Source of the DNA: Bacteroidota bacterium
GTDB taxonomy: Bacteria > Spirochaetota > Spirochaetia > JABMQR01
Direction: 5' to 3'
Assembly: GCA_013202335.1 (NCBI GenBank)
Contig: JABMQR010000144.1
Coordinates: 1 to 9,328 of the forward strand
DNA length: 9,328 nucleotides
Part shown: positions 1 through 7,709 of the stretch, one piece after another
Layout of the letters: the number at the start of each line of letters is the position of its first letter
How positions within the stretch are numbered: the stretch's first letter is position 1
Position numbers and translations under genes: made by a program
The notes under the pieces: model-generated
What the model was told of the DNA's origin: nothing
Seen by the model: the letters and a program-made list of their open reading frames with translations, nothing else
The model's database searches: none

Positions 1-18
1 CTCTACTATATCATGGGA

Positions 19-50
19 CTATTCTCTTTAGCTTAAAAAAGTGAGAATAG
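19..50. repeat. 8-bp inverted repeat around the hppA stop codon
   Basis: CTATTCTC (19-26) and GAGAATAG (43-50) form a perfect 8-bp inverted repeat with a 16-base loop that contains the hppA stop codon. It could protect or end the hppA transcript, but no T-tract follows the stem in either direction, so it is a weak terminator candidate at best. Confidence 0.3.
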
Positions 51-2189
51 GTTAAATTTAGAGAAAAATGAAACACAAATCAGTGAAACTACTGCCATTA
101 TTTTAATCAGGATATCAAGTGAAGGTCCTACGGTATCTTTTAGCGGATCCCCAACGGTATCTCCGATAACAGCTGCTTTGTGCGCATCTGATCCCTTTCC
201 ACCATAGTGTCCCTGTTCTATATATTTCTTGGCATTATCCCATGCACCGCCGGCATTTGCTGTATAGAGGGCAAGCATGATAGCTGAAAGGGTAGTTCCT
301 ATAAGCAGACCTCCCACAAATTCAGGTCCAAAAATAAATCCGGAAACGATAGGTGTTGCTACTGATATTATAGCAGGAATTTTCATTTCAGAGAGTGCTC
401 CGGCAGATGAAATGGAAATACAGGTTTTATAATCGGGTTTGCTCTCACCGGTAATAATACCAGGATCTGAGGCGAACTGCCTTCGAACTTCCTGAACCAT
501 TTTACGGGCTGCATTAGCTACAGCTTCTATCAGTATGCCTGAAAACAAGTAAGGCAGTGCTGCACCGGCTAAAGCACCAACAAGTGTCATGGTATTAACC
601 ATATTCAGTATAAGATCGATTCCCCCTGCAGAACTTTCACCGGCTTGTGCATATAAATAGGAGGCAAATAGTGATAGAGCTGCAAGAGCAGCTGACCCTA
701 TAGCAAAACCTTTTCCTATTGCAGCGGTGGTATTTCCTACTGCATCCAGTTCATCGGTAATTTCCCGAACTTCAGGATCGAGTTTTGCCATTTCAGATAT
801 TCCACCGGCATTATCGGCTATAGGTCCGTATGTATCGACAGAGACTGTAACTGTGACAAATGAGAGCATGCCGATTGCGGCCATTGCAACTCCATAGAGA
901 CCTGCAGTAGCATTTGCAGCGATAATACAGATTCCCAAAGTTATTACAGGAGCAATAACAGAGGTCATTCCAACGGCCATTCCCTGTGTAATAGTTAGTG
1001 CAGCACCCTCTTTGGAGGCAGCGGCTATTCCCTGAGTTGGTTTGAAATCATAACTTGTATAGTGTTCAGCCATCTGACCAATTACAATCCCGCTTACTAT
1101 TCCAAGTACAGCACAGACCCAGGGTGAGAGGATGCCTAAGTTGAAATTGATGGGAGTTACCTGCTCTGCTGAAAAATAGAACCAGGTAAGAATACCAGTG
1201 GATATGAGAGTAATTCCAGCTCCGGCAAAAGTTGCTCTGTTAAGCTCTTTATGCGGATTCTTTGAGACTTTCTTTACCAGGAGATACAATACGCCTAACA
1301 TCGACGAAAACAATCCCAGCGCTGCAAAAATAAGGGGATAACTCACCAGTTTGCTTACCAGTGTCTCTGAAATAGAGTTTCCTGTATTCCTGACCGAAAA
1401 GAATGTATATGCAGCAAGTACAATCGCGGAAATAAGTGATCCGACATAACTTTCGAGAAGGTCGGAGCCCAATCCGGCAACGTCACCCACATTATCTCCG
1501 ACATTATCAGCAATGGTTGCCGGGTTCCTTGGGTCATCTTCAGGTATTCCTGCCTCAGTTTTTCCTACCAGGTCTGCACCCATATCAGCGGCTTTAGTAA
1601 ATATTCCGCCTCCGACCCTGTTAAACATAGCTATAACGGAGCATCCAAGTGCATAACTGGATACAGTCATGGTGAAGGGAATATCACTTATACCCAGCCA
1701 ATTTTTATGAAAAGCCAGGTTTTCAGGTTTTAACTGTCCCAGCCATTTGCCGAATACCATATAGATAATGAATAGGCCGAGAAGTGCAAATCCGCCAACA
1801 CATAAACCCATAACACTTCCACCCTGAAAGGCTACTTTCAGAGTCTTTCCAATATCTCTGGTTTTACGGGCTTCATTGGCTACGCGGACATTGGAAATAG
1901 TAGCTATTTTCATTCCAATCCATCCTGCACTGGCACTCATGGCAGCTCCAAGAACAAATGATGCAGCTGAATACCAGGAGACAACAACAGCCAACAGTAC
2001 AGTAATACAAGCAGCAACTATAGAAATGATCTTATATTCGTGCTTGATGAATGCATCTGCACCTTCCTGAATGGAAGCAGCAATTTCCTGCATTAGTTCG
2101 GTTCCGGCATCCCGACGTTTCATACCATAAAAATTTATGGCAGCAAAGATGAGCGCCGCAAGTGCAGCAACAATAATTAATCCTATCAT
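33..2189 (-). CDS. hppA: Membrane-bound, K+-dependent, probably Na+-pumping pyrophosphatase
   Basis: A 718-residue integral membrane protein that hydrolyses pyrophosphate and couples this to ion pumping across the cytoplasmic membrane. The family signature is clear. The acidic substrate loop DMGADLVGKTEAG (202-214) is followed by PEDDPRNPATIADNVGDNVGDVAG (216-239), and the C-terminal loop has GDTVGDPLKDTVGPS (676-690). Subtype residues can be read: GNTTAAIGKG (485-494) has Ala489 and Gly492 where K+-independent enzymes carry Lys and Thr, so it should need K+. SDLLESYVG (242-250) places the key glutamate (Glu246) as in Na+-transporting members such as the Thermotoga enzyme; plant H+ pumps have it further along the helix. 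About 16 hydrophobic helices and the full family length are present. The ATG is preceded by AAAGGG nine bases upstream. It lies last in a minus-strand block after proS, with its own leader. Identity is very sure; Na+ versus combined Na+/H+ transport is inference. Confidence 0.97.
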   Translation of the reverse strand: MIGLIIVAALAALIFAAINFYGMKRRDAGTELMQEIAASIQEGADAFIKHEYKIISIVAACITVLLAVVVSWYSAASFVLGAAMSASAGWIGMKIATISNVRVANEARKTRDIGKTLKVAFQGGSVMGLCVGGFALLGLFIIYMVFGKWLGQLKPENLAFHKNWLGISDIPFTMTVSSYALGCSVIAMFNRVGGGIFTKAADMGADLVGKTEAGIPEDDPRNPATIADNVGDNVGDVAGLGSDLLESYVGSLISAIVLAAYTFFSVRNTGNSISETLVSKLVSYPLIFAALGLFSSMLGVLYLLVKKVSKNPHKELNRATFAGAGITLISTGILTWFYFSAEQVTPINFNLGILSPWVCAVLGIVSGIVIGQMAEHYTSYDFKPTQGIAAASKEGAALTITQGMAVGMTSVIAPVITLGICIIAANATAGLYGVAMAAIGMLSFVTVTVSVDTYGPIADNAGGISEMAKLDPEVREITDELDAVGNTTAAIGKGFAIGSAALAALSLFASYLYAQAGESSAGGIDLILNMVNTMTLVGALAGAALPYLFSGILIEAVANAARKMVQEVRRQFASDPGIITGESKPDYKTCISISSAGALSEMKIPAIISVATPIVSGFIFGPEFVGGLLIGTTLSAIMLALYTANAGGAWDNAKKYIEQGHYGGKGSDAHKAAVIGDTVGDPLKDTVGPSLDILIKIMAVVSLICVSFFSKFNLFSLF

Positions 2190-2211
2190 GTGCCCAATCC
2201 CTTTAAAGAGT

Positions 2212-2238
2212 AGTATAGTAATGTTGTTGTAAACTCAA
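2212..2238 (-). promoter_or_regulatory. Candidate hppA promoter
   Basis: On the minus strand TTGAGT (2238-2233) and TATACT (2217-2212) are separated by 15 bases. The -10 box matches consensus well, but the spacer is short for a sigma-70 promoter. It ends 22 bases before the hppA ATG, implying a leader of about 15 bases. A second candidate, TTGATT-16-TATACA at 2307-2280, lies within the upstream inverted repeat and would give a leader of about 85 bases. The sequence alone does not decide between them. Confidence 0.4.
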
Positions 2239-2249
2239 TAACACGCAGA

Positions 2250-2314
2250 GAAGTTTTTGATTTGTATATATCTATACATTGTATAAGTTTACACAAAATC
2301 AAATCAAAAACTTC
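2250..2314. repeat. Perfect 15-bp inverted repeat with palindromic loop upstream of hppA
   Basis: GAAGTTTTTGATTTG (2250-2264) is the exact reverse complement of CAAATCAAAAACTTC (2300-2314), with 35 bases between. The intervening DNA holds overlapping smaller palindromes: TGTATA-TATC-TATACA (2263-2278) and TATACA-T-TGTATA (2273-2285). No T-tract follows the right arm on the minus strand, so it is not a classical terminator. It sits 61 bases upstream of the hppA start codon. It could be an mRNA leader stem, a cruciform-forming element or a clustered operator, and a candidate promoter overlaps it. Function is unknown. Confidence 0.6.
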
Positions 2315-2317
2315 AAA

Positions 2318-2341
2318 AGACAATTTTTTCTAAAATTGTCT
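2318..2341 (-). terminator. Hairpin with T-rich tail, terminator-like
   Basis: On the minus strand a perfect 10-bp stem (AGACAATTTT / AAAATTGTCT) with the 4-base loop AGAA is followed by TTTGAAGTTTTTG. The stem has only two G-C pairs, so termination would be inefficient. It closes the stretch between the proS end and the hppA leader, and the stop codon of the small open frame at 2330-2431 falls in its loop. Confidence 0.4.
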
Positions 2342-2431
2342 CATGTATACCGGCAATATCCCCATGTACCGATATCCTGAGCCCGCTTCATTCAAAGAAT
2401 TAATACGGCCTTCATAACCCAAATGTAGCAT
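2330..2431 (-). other. 33-codon open frame in the proS-hppA gap, coding status doubtful
   Basis: An ATG at 2431 opens 33 codons ending in TAG at 2332-2330. The peptide begins MLHLGYEGRINSL, contains GSGYRYMGILPVYM and ends RQF. The stretch is visibly less AT-rich than the DNA on both sides, which is why it is listed. There is no Shine-Dalgarno sequence before the ATG. The peptide has no signal sequence or recognisable domain. It ends inside a terminator-like hairpin, so it could equally be a small RNA, a gene remnant, or part of an interspersed repeat. I do not recognise a family. Confidence 0.2.
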
Positions 2432-2480
2432 ATACAACTAGAAAAGTTTTGTACAGCACCTTATTGAATAAATATACTAA

Positions 2481-2505
2481 AAATATACAAAAATCATGTA
2501 TATTT
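2481..2505 (-). terminator. AT-rich hairpin at the proS stop, probable terminator
   Basis: On the minus strand a perfect 9-bp stem (AAATATACA / TGTATATTT, loop GATTTTT) begins in the proS stop codon and runs into a five-T tract followed by AGTATATTTATT. The stem has only one G-C pair. Position and orientation suit proS termination, but strength is likely low. Confidence 0.4.
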
Positions 2506-4219
2506 ATGTCAAAACGGTCAAGATTTCAGAAATTCTTTGTGTAAGTTCAGTAATCGGAACCTGCTCTGCCTCACCACTGCCACCGGTACGCAGCTTTACC
2601 TCTACGGCACCCTGCTTCAAAGTTCTGTTTCCTATAACTATACGGACAGGGATTCCTATGAGATCGGCATCGTTAAACTTAACACCAGCGGAATCCTTAC
2701 GATCATCAAGCAGAACATCGATACCAGCGTTAGAAAGATCTTCGTAGATTTTTTCAGGAACTTCGTTGTCCTTAACAAGACTGACAATATGGACTTCATA
2801 GGGAGCTACTGCCAGAGGGAGTTTTAATCCGGAATCGTCGCAGTACTCCTCTGCAAGACAAGCAAGCAGTCGTCCTACTCCAATTCCATATGAGCCCATA
2901 ACTACAGGTTTTCGTATTCCATCTTCATCCTGGAATGTACAGTTTAGGGCTTCAGCATACTTTGTACCCAGCTGGAAAATATTTCCCACTTCGATACCTT
3001 TACTTACTGTTAATGAGGCTGCACAATTTGGACAGGAATCGCCTTCTGATGCGCTTGCGATATCAGCTACTTTTCCGCTGTAGTCACGGCCAAAATTGGT
3101 ATTTAGCGTATGGAACCCGTCCTTATTAGCCCCTGCAACTAAATTATTGGACTTCGCAGCACTGTCATCAACAATCACTATACAGTCAGCTCCGATAGGA
3201 GAACCATATCCCGGTTCCATTCCGGCTTTACGTATTTCGTCGACATGAGCCGGTCTCAGCTGGTTCGCTCCGGCGGCATTCTGGAGTTTTGCTTCCTCAA
3301 TATCAAGATCTCCCCTGATTACCGCAGTAATCAGACGTTCCTCCTCTTCACCATTTACATCAGTAAAGGTTCCCATCATGAAAACCGCTTTTGCAGTCTT
3401 TCGTTCAGGTATAGAGAGAAAAGCAGCGAGATCAGTTATTGTTGCAGTTCCTGGAGTTTCCACTAATTCGCAGTCCAGGCTCTCTTCCGGATAATAATCC
3501 TTTTTGAACTCAGCAACCTGCCTGTTAGCGGTAAGACCACAATCAGGGCAAATAATAATGGAATCCTCACCGATAGGTGACAGGTACATATATTCGTGAG
3601 CTATCTTGCCCCCCATCATACCGGTATCAGAGCCTACAGCAATAACAGGAAGCCCACAACGTTTAAAAATTCTGAAATAGGCGTCATAATGTGCTGAATA
3701 CTGTTTTTCAAGTCCATCCCAGTCTCTATCGAATGAGTAGCTGTCTTTCATGGTAAACTCACGAACTCTGATTAGTCCTGCTCTGGGTCGTGGATCATCC
3801 CGCCACTTTGTCTGAAGATGATATACAATGGCAGGGAGTTTTTTATATGAGTCAATTTGCTGTCGCGCTAAATCGGTAACAGCCTCTTCATGAGTCATGG
3901 CAAGAACCATATCTCTTCCCACTCGATCCTTAAACCTGCTCAGTTCTTTATCAATACTGTAATATCTTCCGGTTTCTTTCCAAATTTCAGCTGGATTCAC
4001 CACAGGCATAAGTATTTCCTGTCCGCCAATTCTATCCATCTCCTGCCGGATAATCTCTTCAATTTTCTTTATAGACCGGTACCCAAGAGGCAGCTGGGAA
4101 AAAATACCAGCTCCAAGCTGGTTGATAAACCCGGCCCGAAGAAGCAGTTCATATCCACGGCTTTCTGCACTACTGGGTGCTTCGCGAAGTGTTCTGGAAA
4201 ATAGTTTTGACATTCTCAT
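2504..4219 (-). CDS. proS: Prolyl-tRNA synthetase, bacterial type
   Basis: Class II aminoacyl-tRNA synthetase that charges tRNA-Pro in the cytoplasm. Numbering from the preferred ATG at 4219 gives 571 residues, matching the usual ~570 of bacterial ProRS. The N-terminus reads MRMSKLFSRTLREAP, typical of the family. Motif 1 lies around 34-55 (LGAGIFSQLPLG). Motif 2 lies at 140-155, with RDDPRPRAGLIRVREF. Motif 3 is GSYGIGVGR at 442-450. Between motifs 2 and 3 sits the YbaK-like editing insertion (about 228-395), flanked by paired cysteines CPDC (224-227) and CPNC (396-399). The anticodon-binding domain covers about 475-565. An in-frame ATG at 4294 would add 25 residues without family resemblance, and its AGGA abuts the ATG directly. 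The 4219 start has AGGAG at 8-base spacing. The gene follows the glycosidase after 116 bp and precedes hppA. Identity is very sure; the start is likely. Confidence 0.96.
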   Translation of the reverse strand: MRMSKLFSRTLREAPSSAESRGYELLLRAGFINQLGAGIFSQLPLGYRSIKKIEEIIRQEMDRIGGQEILMPVVNPAEIWKETGRYYSIDKELSRFKDRVGRDMVLAMTHEEAVTDLARQQIDSYKKLPAIVYHLQTKWRDDPRPRAGLIRVREFTMKDSYSFDRDWDGLEKQYSAHYDAYFRIFKRCGLPVIAVGSDTGMMGGKIAHEYMYLSPIGEDSIIICPDCGLTANRQVAEFKKDYYPEESLDCELVETPGTATITDLAAFLSIPERKTAKAVFMMGTFTDVNGEEEERLITAVIRGDLDIEEAKLQNAAGANQLRPAHVDEIRKAGMEPGYGSPIGADCIVIVDDSAAKSNNLVAGANKDGFHTLNTNFGRDYSGKVADIASASEGDSCPNCAASLTVSKGIEVGNIFQLGTKYAEALNCTFQDEDGIRKPVVMGSYGIGVGRLLACLAEEYCDDSGLKLPLAVAPYEVHIVSLVKDNEVPEKIYEDLSNAGIDVLLDDRKDSAGVKFNDADLIGIPVRIVIGNRTLKQGAVEVKLRTGGSGEAEQVPITELTQRISEILTVLT

Positions 4220-4227
4220 TGTGCGGA

Positions 4228-4232
4228 CTCCT
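4228..4232 (-). promoter_or_regulatory. Ribosome binding site fixing the proS start
   Basis: AGGAG on the minus strand lies exactly 8 bases upstream of the ATG at 4219-4217. This supports the shorter 571-residue ProS over the 596-residue reading from 4294. Confidence 0.8.
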
Positions 4233-4308
4233 GAAATCGGTTCATGATCACTTATGGCCTCACGACAAAGACGTACTGCCTGTAATAAGGTCATTCCTGT
4301 TGCGTCAG

Positions 4309-4335
4309 ATTATCAGAATGCCAATAGAAAAACAA
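4309..4335 (-). promoter_or_regulatory. Weak candidate proS promoter
   Basis: TTGTTT (4335-4330) and GATAAT (4314-4309) are separated by 15 bases on the minus strand, immediately after the glycosidase stop codon. Transcription from here would give a leader of about 80 bases before the 4219 start. I see no T-box motif or other aminoacyl-tRNA-sensing element in that leader. Read-through from the glycosidase gene is the alternative. Confidence 0.3.
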
Positions 4336-7300
4336 CTATGAGAAATCTGAAGGATCAGATAAGATTGATGATTTTTGCAGCCTGACATTGTCACCCGAGG
4401 CGGTCATGGCAAATATTTTAACCCGTGCATCTCGCGGCATTTGTATTGATCCGACTTCCGGGGGTAAGTCTATTCTGAAACGATAAAGGTAGCCGTAGTA
4501 ATAGGGGAAATCAATACCGGCGCCATGCATGTGTGTAGAATAGAATTCTAACCGTTGTCTTGTTATATATCCGGGGTCTATCCGAAGGCATTTATTTTTC
4601 CAAATATAGTCCCGCGGTTCTTTACCGGGACGTTCCCATACTCTGGTATCATACTGCCCAATAAAACCTGTCATAGGAGGTACGGTTATCACAATCTCTT
4701 TATCGGGTGCTTCGGGGAATCGAAATACTGCATCAGTTCCAGCATCTGATGCAGCAAGAATGTAAATACTATCGGCCCTGATTCCCGGCCGTATATCTGG
4801 TATAGTTAGCAGCTCCCCACCGCAAGCCATGGCGCAATATTGGTCTGATTTAACAAATTGGAAACTAACTGGACCATTACATATGGTTTCAGGCATATTT
4901 TCAACAGGAAACAGGGGTCCGCTTCCAGCTGAGGCATCCCCATTTTCACTTTGCATTATAGCATTTCTGGGGAAGTCCATGTGAATATTTGCGATAGCGT
5001 TAACCGTTTTCTGCCCGGCACCAGCTGCAATTCTAATAGCAAATGTTTTTATGCCATTCCGCTTCAAACCAAACTTTAGAACCTGACCAACCCATTCTGT
5101 ATCCTCGATTTTCTGCTCCAACCCATTAACTTCAATTGCCTCTAGAATTCTTGAGTTTAAGCGAAGTTCGGCATCAATCAGTTTTTGTCCCCAATTTTCC
5201 TTAAGCCTGATTACTATTGTTTTTTGATCATCTTCTGCCATTTTACAGGCAATAACTGAGACTTGCGCGGTTGAAAGTGTATATAAGCTAATATTTGCAG
5301 GAAGTAGTTTTTCTGGTCTTGGCGTTCCTGTTCCAAGTGTCGGGTGAAATACACGTATAGCGTTTACGGCAACTTGAGAAGCTTCCTCGGTAGCGGCTTG
5401 TATCCAGTCACCACTGTGCGGGTATAACGAATATTTAATAAAATGCCTTCCCCAATCCTGTGTCATCTGATCCCTGAAAGTAAAGGTCAGGGGAGATCTG
5501 CCTGGAGTGAAAAGCAGCGTGAGTCGGGGCAAGTTGTCTTCCGGCTTATCTGATCCGAATTTATCCGGACACAGAATAGATAAACCATAACCCTTTTGTG
5601 TGTCAGTATGGTCGATCCAGTAACGGGAGGGAAACTCATATTGTGAGGGTGAATTTATTCCTCTTTCGGTTCTTACCGTTTCCCAGTTATAGGTAGTATT
5701 TGCATTATGTATGGTAAGGGGAAATACAGCCTTAAGTGACTGCCCTTTTTCATACCATGATATTCTGTCATGTATATCGATAAGCTTCTCATTTCCCATG
5801 CTGTTTAGTGAGATATGCTTAATAATTCTGGAAGATTTTCCAAAAATAAATTCAACACGTACTGTTGCACGAAGGGGACCCTGCTCGGTTATCAGTATCC
5901 GTGCGGAAGATTGTGAAATAATATGAGGTTTTTTCTTACGATCTTTCCAGTCCATATTCCAGGCAGGGAACAGAAAGGGTTTTTCTTTCTGTTTAATGTA
6001 GTGTATGGGAGAATCCAGAAACTCTTTTCCGGGAACACCCTCCTTTTCTTTGAGGAAAATTGAGGAAAGCGACCCATCATCAGAGATTTTTATTCTATAG
6101 AGACGATTTTCCAGCTGAAGTCCATTTTCAATTTTTTTTACTGTTGCGGGGAATGGTACAATAGGTTTTTTCTGGTTCAGGTCTTCAACAGCAGTAAGTA
6201 GTTTCCACTCCGCCGGATTCATTGATGCAGCAATAAGTACTGAAGCACGATCCTTTTTTTGGTCAAGTACTTGAAGGGGAAGCAAATTTCCCTCGGAATC
6301 AAGTATTCTTAGTCTGCTTGAAAATTCCACCTGGTCAATTTCGGCATTAACCAGGGTGGTCGAAGCAGAACCTGCTGGATTAAAAAGCAGCAGATGATTT
6401 TTTCCCTGCTGCAGAGGCATTCTCCCGGCAATTGATTCTGCAGCATCTTCCAGAACAGAGCTAAAACTGTTTAATGCAACTATTTCATCATTATAGGCAA
6501 ATGTGTAAGCCTTTGGGGTAGATGTACCGGGGATAATATCATGCATTTGACTACCGATAACCCTATGCCATGCTGATTCAATTTTCTTTGAAGGGTACGG
6601 AACTCCATTAAGCCAGAAAGCAGATACAGCGGCGGATTCCGCTGCAAAAGCCAGCTGCTCATTCATTCTGTTCCAGCGTTTCATTATTGATTGCGAAGTA
6701 AGTGAACCTGCTGAATGTCTTGTAAGAAGCAGATCTCCTGTAAATCGGGGTAATCTTAATTTTTCTGATTTTGTAAGTGATGTGAAAAAACGGTCAGAAG
6801 ATTCCTGTCTTATAAATGGTTGGGTTTTATGAAGAAGCCGTTCTACTCTCTTTACCGATTTTTCGTCCGGTGCCCCCCCGATATCTCCGGTTCCGTAGTA
6901 CCGATAGTCTTTTGGGACTGCAAAAGATTTTCGATGTTTTTTTATCCTCAAAAGCCATTTTGCAATGGTATATAGGGGTAATTTTACTTTTGAGGTGTAA
7001 TTACCCGGGTTAAGTGCGGCGGTAAGCTCAGCCCCGTCGGGACCTTCCCAGACACCGACTGCAAAGGGGATACCGTTTATCGAACGCCAGGTTAGTTTCT
7101 GGGTAGAAAATCCCACTATTCCGCAATGGCTGAGAATTGTCGGCATGTTGCCGGGAAAACCAAAGCAGTCAGGCAGCATGTAATCTTTACTTGTTTTTCC
7201 AAATTCATGATTAAAATATCTTGATCCATAGAGAATGTTTCTTATCATTGATTCACAAGAGGGAACCACTGCATCAGTTTCATCAAGTGATGTCCCTGCT

Positions 7301-7587
7301 GTGTGCCATCGATTCTGTTTAATATACAATTTTAACTGTTCAAATTGTTCCGGGTAATACTCTTTGATCATCATGTACCGAAGCGCTCCGGTAAAATTAA
7401 ACTGATATGTTGGGTATTTCTCAAAAAGCCGGAAATTATCTTCCAAAGTACTCTTCAGGTATTTTTGAATCGTGGTAACATAATCCCAGCGCCATTGAGT
7501 ATCAAGATGTGCATAAGCGGTTAGGTAGAGCACTCCGGGTTCATGATACTGTTGGGTTCTTTTGCTTTTATGATTGTTTTTTTTCAA
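4336..7587 (-). CDS. Family GH38 alpha-mannosidase-like glycosidase
   Basis: A 1083-residue retaining glycosidase expected to hydrolyse alpha-mannosides with a Zn2+-type metal centre. Visible catalytic features are AHLDTQWRW with His27 and Asp29 as metal ligands; LPDCFGFPG (138-146) with Asp140 as the predicted nucleophile and metal ligand; GTGDIGGAPDE (232-242); and SQMHDIIPGTS (346-356) with His349 as the fourth ligand, in the helical middle domain. Beta-sandwich domains follow (about 400-830). A C-terminal module (about 880-1083) ends with FPYYYGYLYRFRIDLP and KIFAMTAS, which I associate with large bacterial GH38 enzymes. The N-terminus is lysine-rich and has no signal peptide, so it is probably cytoplasmic. 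The start is TTG with GAGGG nine bases upstream. The first internal methionine is residue 72, past the catalytic HxD, so a later start would destroy the active site. It diverges from the membrane-protein gene and has its own strong promoter. GH38 membership is sure; substrate linkage is not determinable. Confidence 0.93.
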   Translation of the reverse strand: MKKNNHKSKRTQQYHEPGVLYLTAYAHLDTQWRWDYVTTIQKYLKSTLEDNFRLFEKYPTYQFNFTGALRYMMIKEYYPEQFEQLKLYIKQNRWHTAGTSLDETDAVVPSCESMIRNILYGSRYFNHEFGKTSKDYMLPDCFGFPGNMPTILSHCGIVGFSTQKLTWRSINGIPFAVGVWEGPDGAELTAALNPGNYTSKVKLPLYTIAKWLLRIKKHRKSFAVPKDYRYYGTGDIGGAPDEKSVKRVERLLHKTQPFIRQESSDRFFTSLTKSEKLRLPRFTGDLLLTRHSAGSLTSQSIMKRWNRMNEQLAFAAESAAVSAFWLNGVPYPSKKIESAWHRVIGSQMHDIIPGTSTPKAYTFAYNDEIVALNSFSSVLEDAAESIAGRMPLQQGKNHLLLFNPAGSASTTLVNAEIDQVEFSSRLRILDSEGNLLPLQVLDQKKDRASVLIAASMNPAEWKLLTAVEDLNQKKPIVPFPATVKKIENGLQLENRLYRIKISDDGSLSSIFLKEKEGVPGKEFLDSPIHYIKQKEKPFLFPAWNMDWKDRKKKPHIISQSSARILITEQGPLRATVRVEFIFGKSSRIIKHISLNSMGNEKLIDIHDRISWYEKGQSLKAVFPLTIHNANTTYNWETVRTERGINSPSQYEFPSRYWIDHTDTQKGYGLSILCPDKFGSDKPEDNLPRLTLLFTPGRSPLTFTFRDQMTQDWGRHFIKYSLYPHSGDWIQAATEEASQVAVNAIRVFHPTLGTGTPRPEKLLPANISLYTLSTAQVSVIACKMAEDDQKTIVIRLKENWGQKLIDAELRLNSRILEAIEVNGLEQKIEDTEWVGQVLKFGLKRNGIKTFAIRIAAGAGQKTVNAIANIHMDFPRNAIMQSENGDASAGSGPLFPVENMPETICNGPVSFQFVKSDQYCAMACGGELLTIPDIRPGIRADSIYILAASDAGTDAVFRFPEAPDKEIVITVPPMTGFIGQYDTRVWERPGKEPRDYIWKNKCLRIDPGYITRQRLEFYSTHMHGAGIDFPYYYGYLYRFRIDLPPEVGSIQMPRDARVKIFAMTASGDNVRLQKSSILSDPSDFS

Positions 7588-7596
7588 CTGGTAGTT

Positions 7597-7602
7597 CCCT
7601 CT
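7597..7602 (-). promoter_or_regulatory. Ribosome binding site for the TTG start of the glycosidase
   Basis: AGAGGG on the minus strand ends nine bases upstream of the TTG at 7587-7585. It supports use of this non-ATG start; no ATG in this frame lies between here and the catalytic HxD motif. Confidence 0.7.
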
Positions 7603-7608
7603 GAGTGA

Positions 7609-7637
7609 AGTATAGCAGAGCGGGTTTTAAAAATCAA
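7609..7637 (-). promoter_or_regulatory. Strong sigma-70-type promoter of the glycosidase gene
   Basis: On the minus strand TTGATT (7637-7632), a 17-base spacer and TATACT (7614-7609), preceded by TGC as an extended -10. The -10 ends 21 bases before the TTG start codon, so the predicted mRNA leader is only about 14 bases and contains the ribosome binding site. This is the best-looking promoter in the window. Confidence 0.7.
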
Positions 7638-7709
7638 AAAGAACACTCTTTTTTCGTCGTTTTTATTCAATTTAACCCTATAGATACTCTTTTTAACTGC
7701 CTGAAAAAG

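Noticed and set aside
1355..2070. Open frames of 60 and 64 codons inside hppA
   Set aside because: Shadows of a clear full-length pyrophosphatase frame; no independent support.
2496..2827. Two overlapping plus-strand open frames of 83 and 96 codons over the proS 3' half
   Set aside because: They are antisense to well-supported proS coding sequence, overlap each other and show no domain or ribosome binding site.
4220..4335. T-box or other tRNA-sensing leader before proS
   Set aside because: The gap is only 116 bp and lacks a recognisable T-box antiterminator motif or strong terminator stem.
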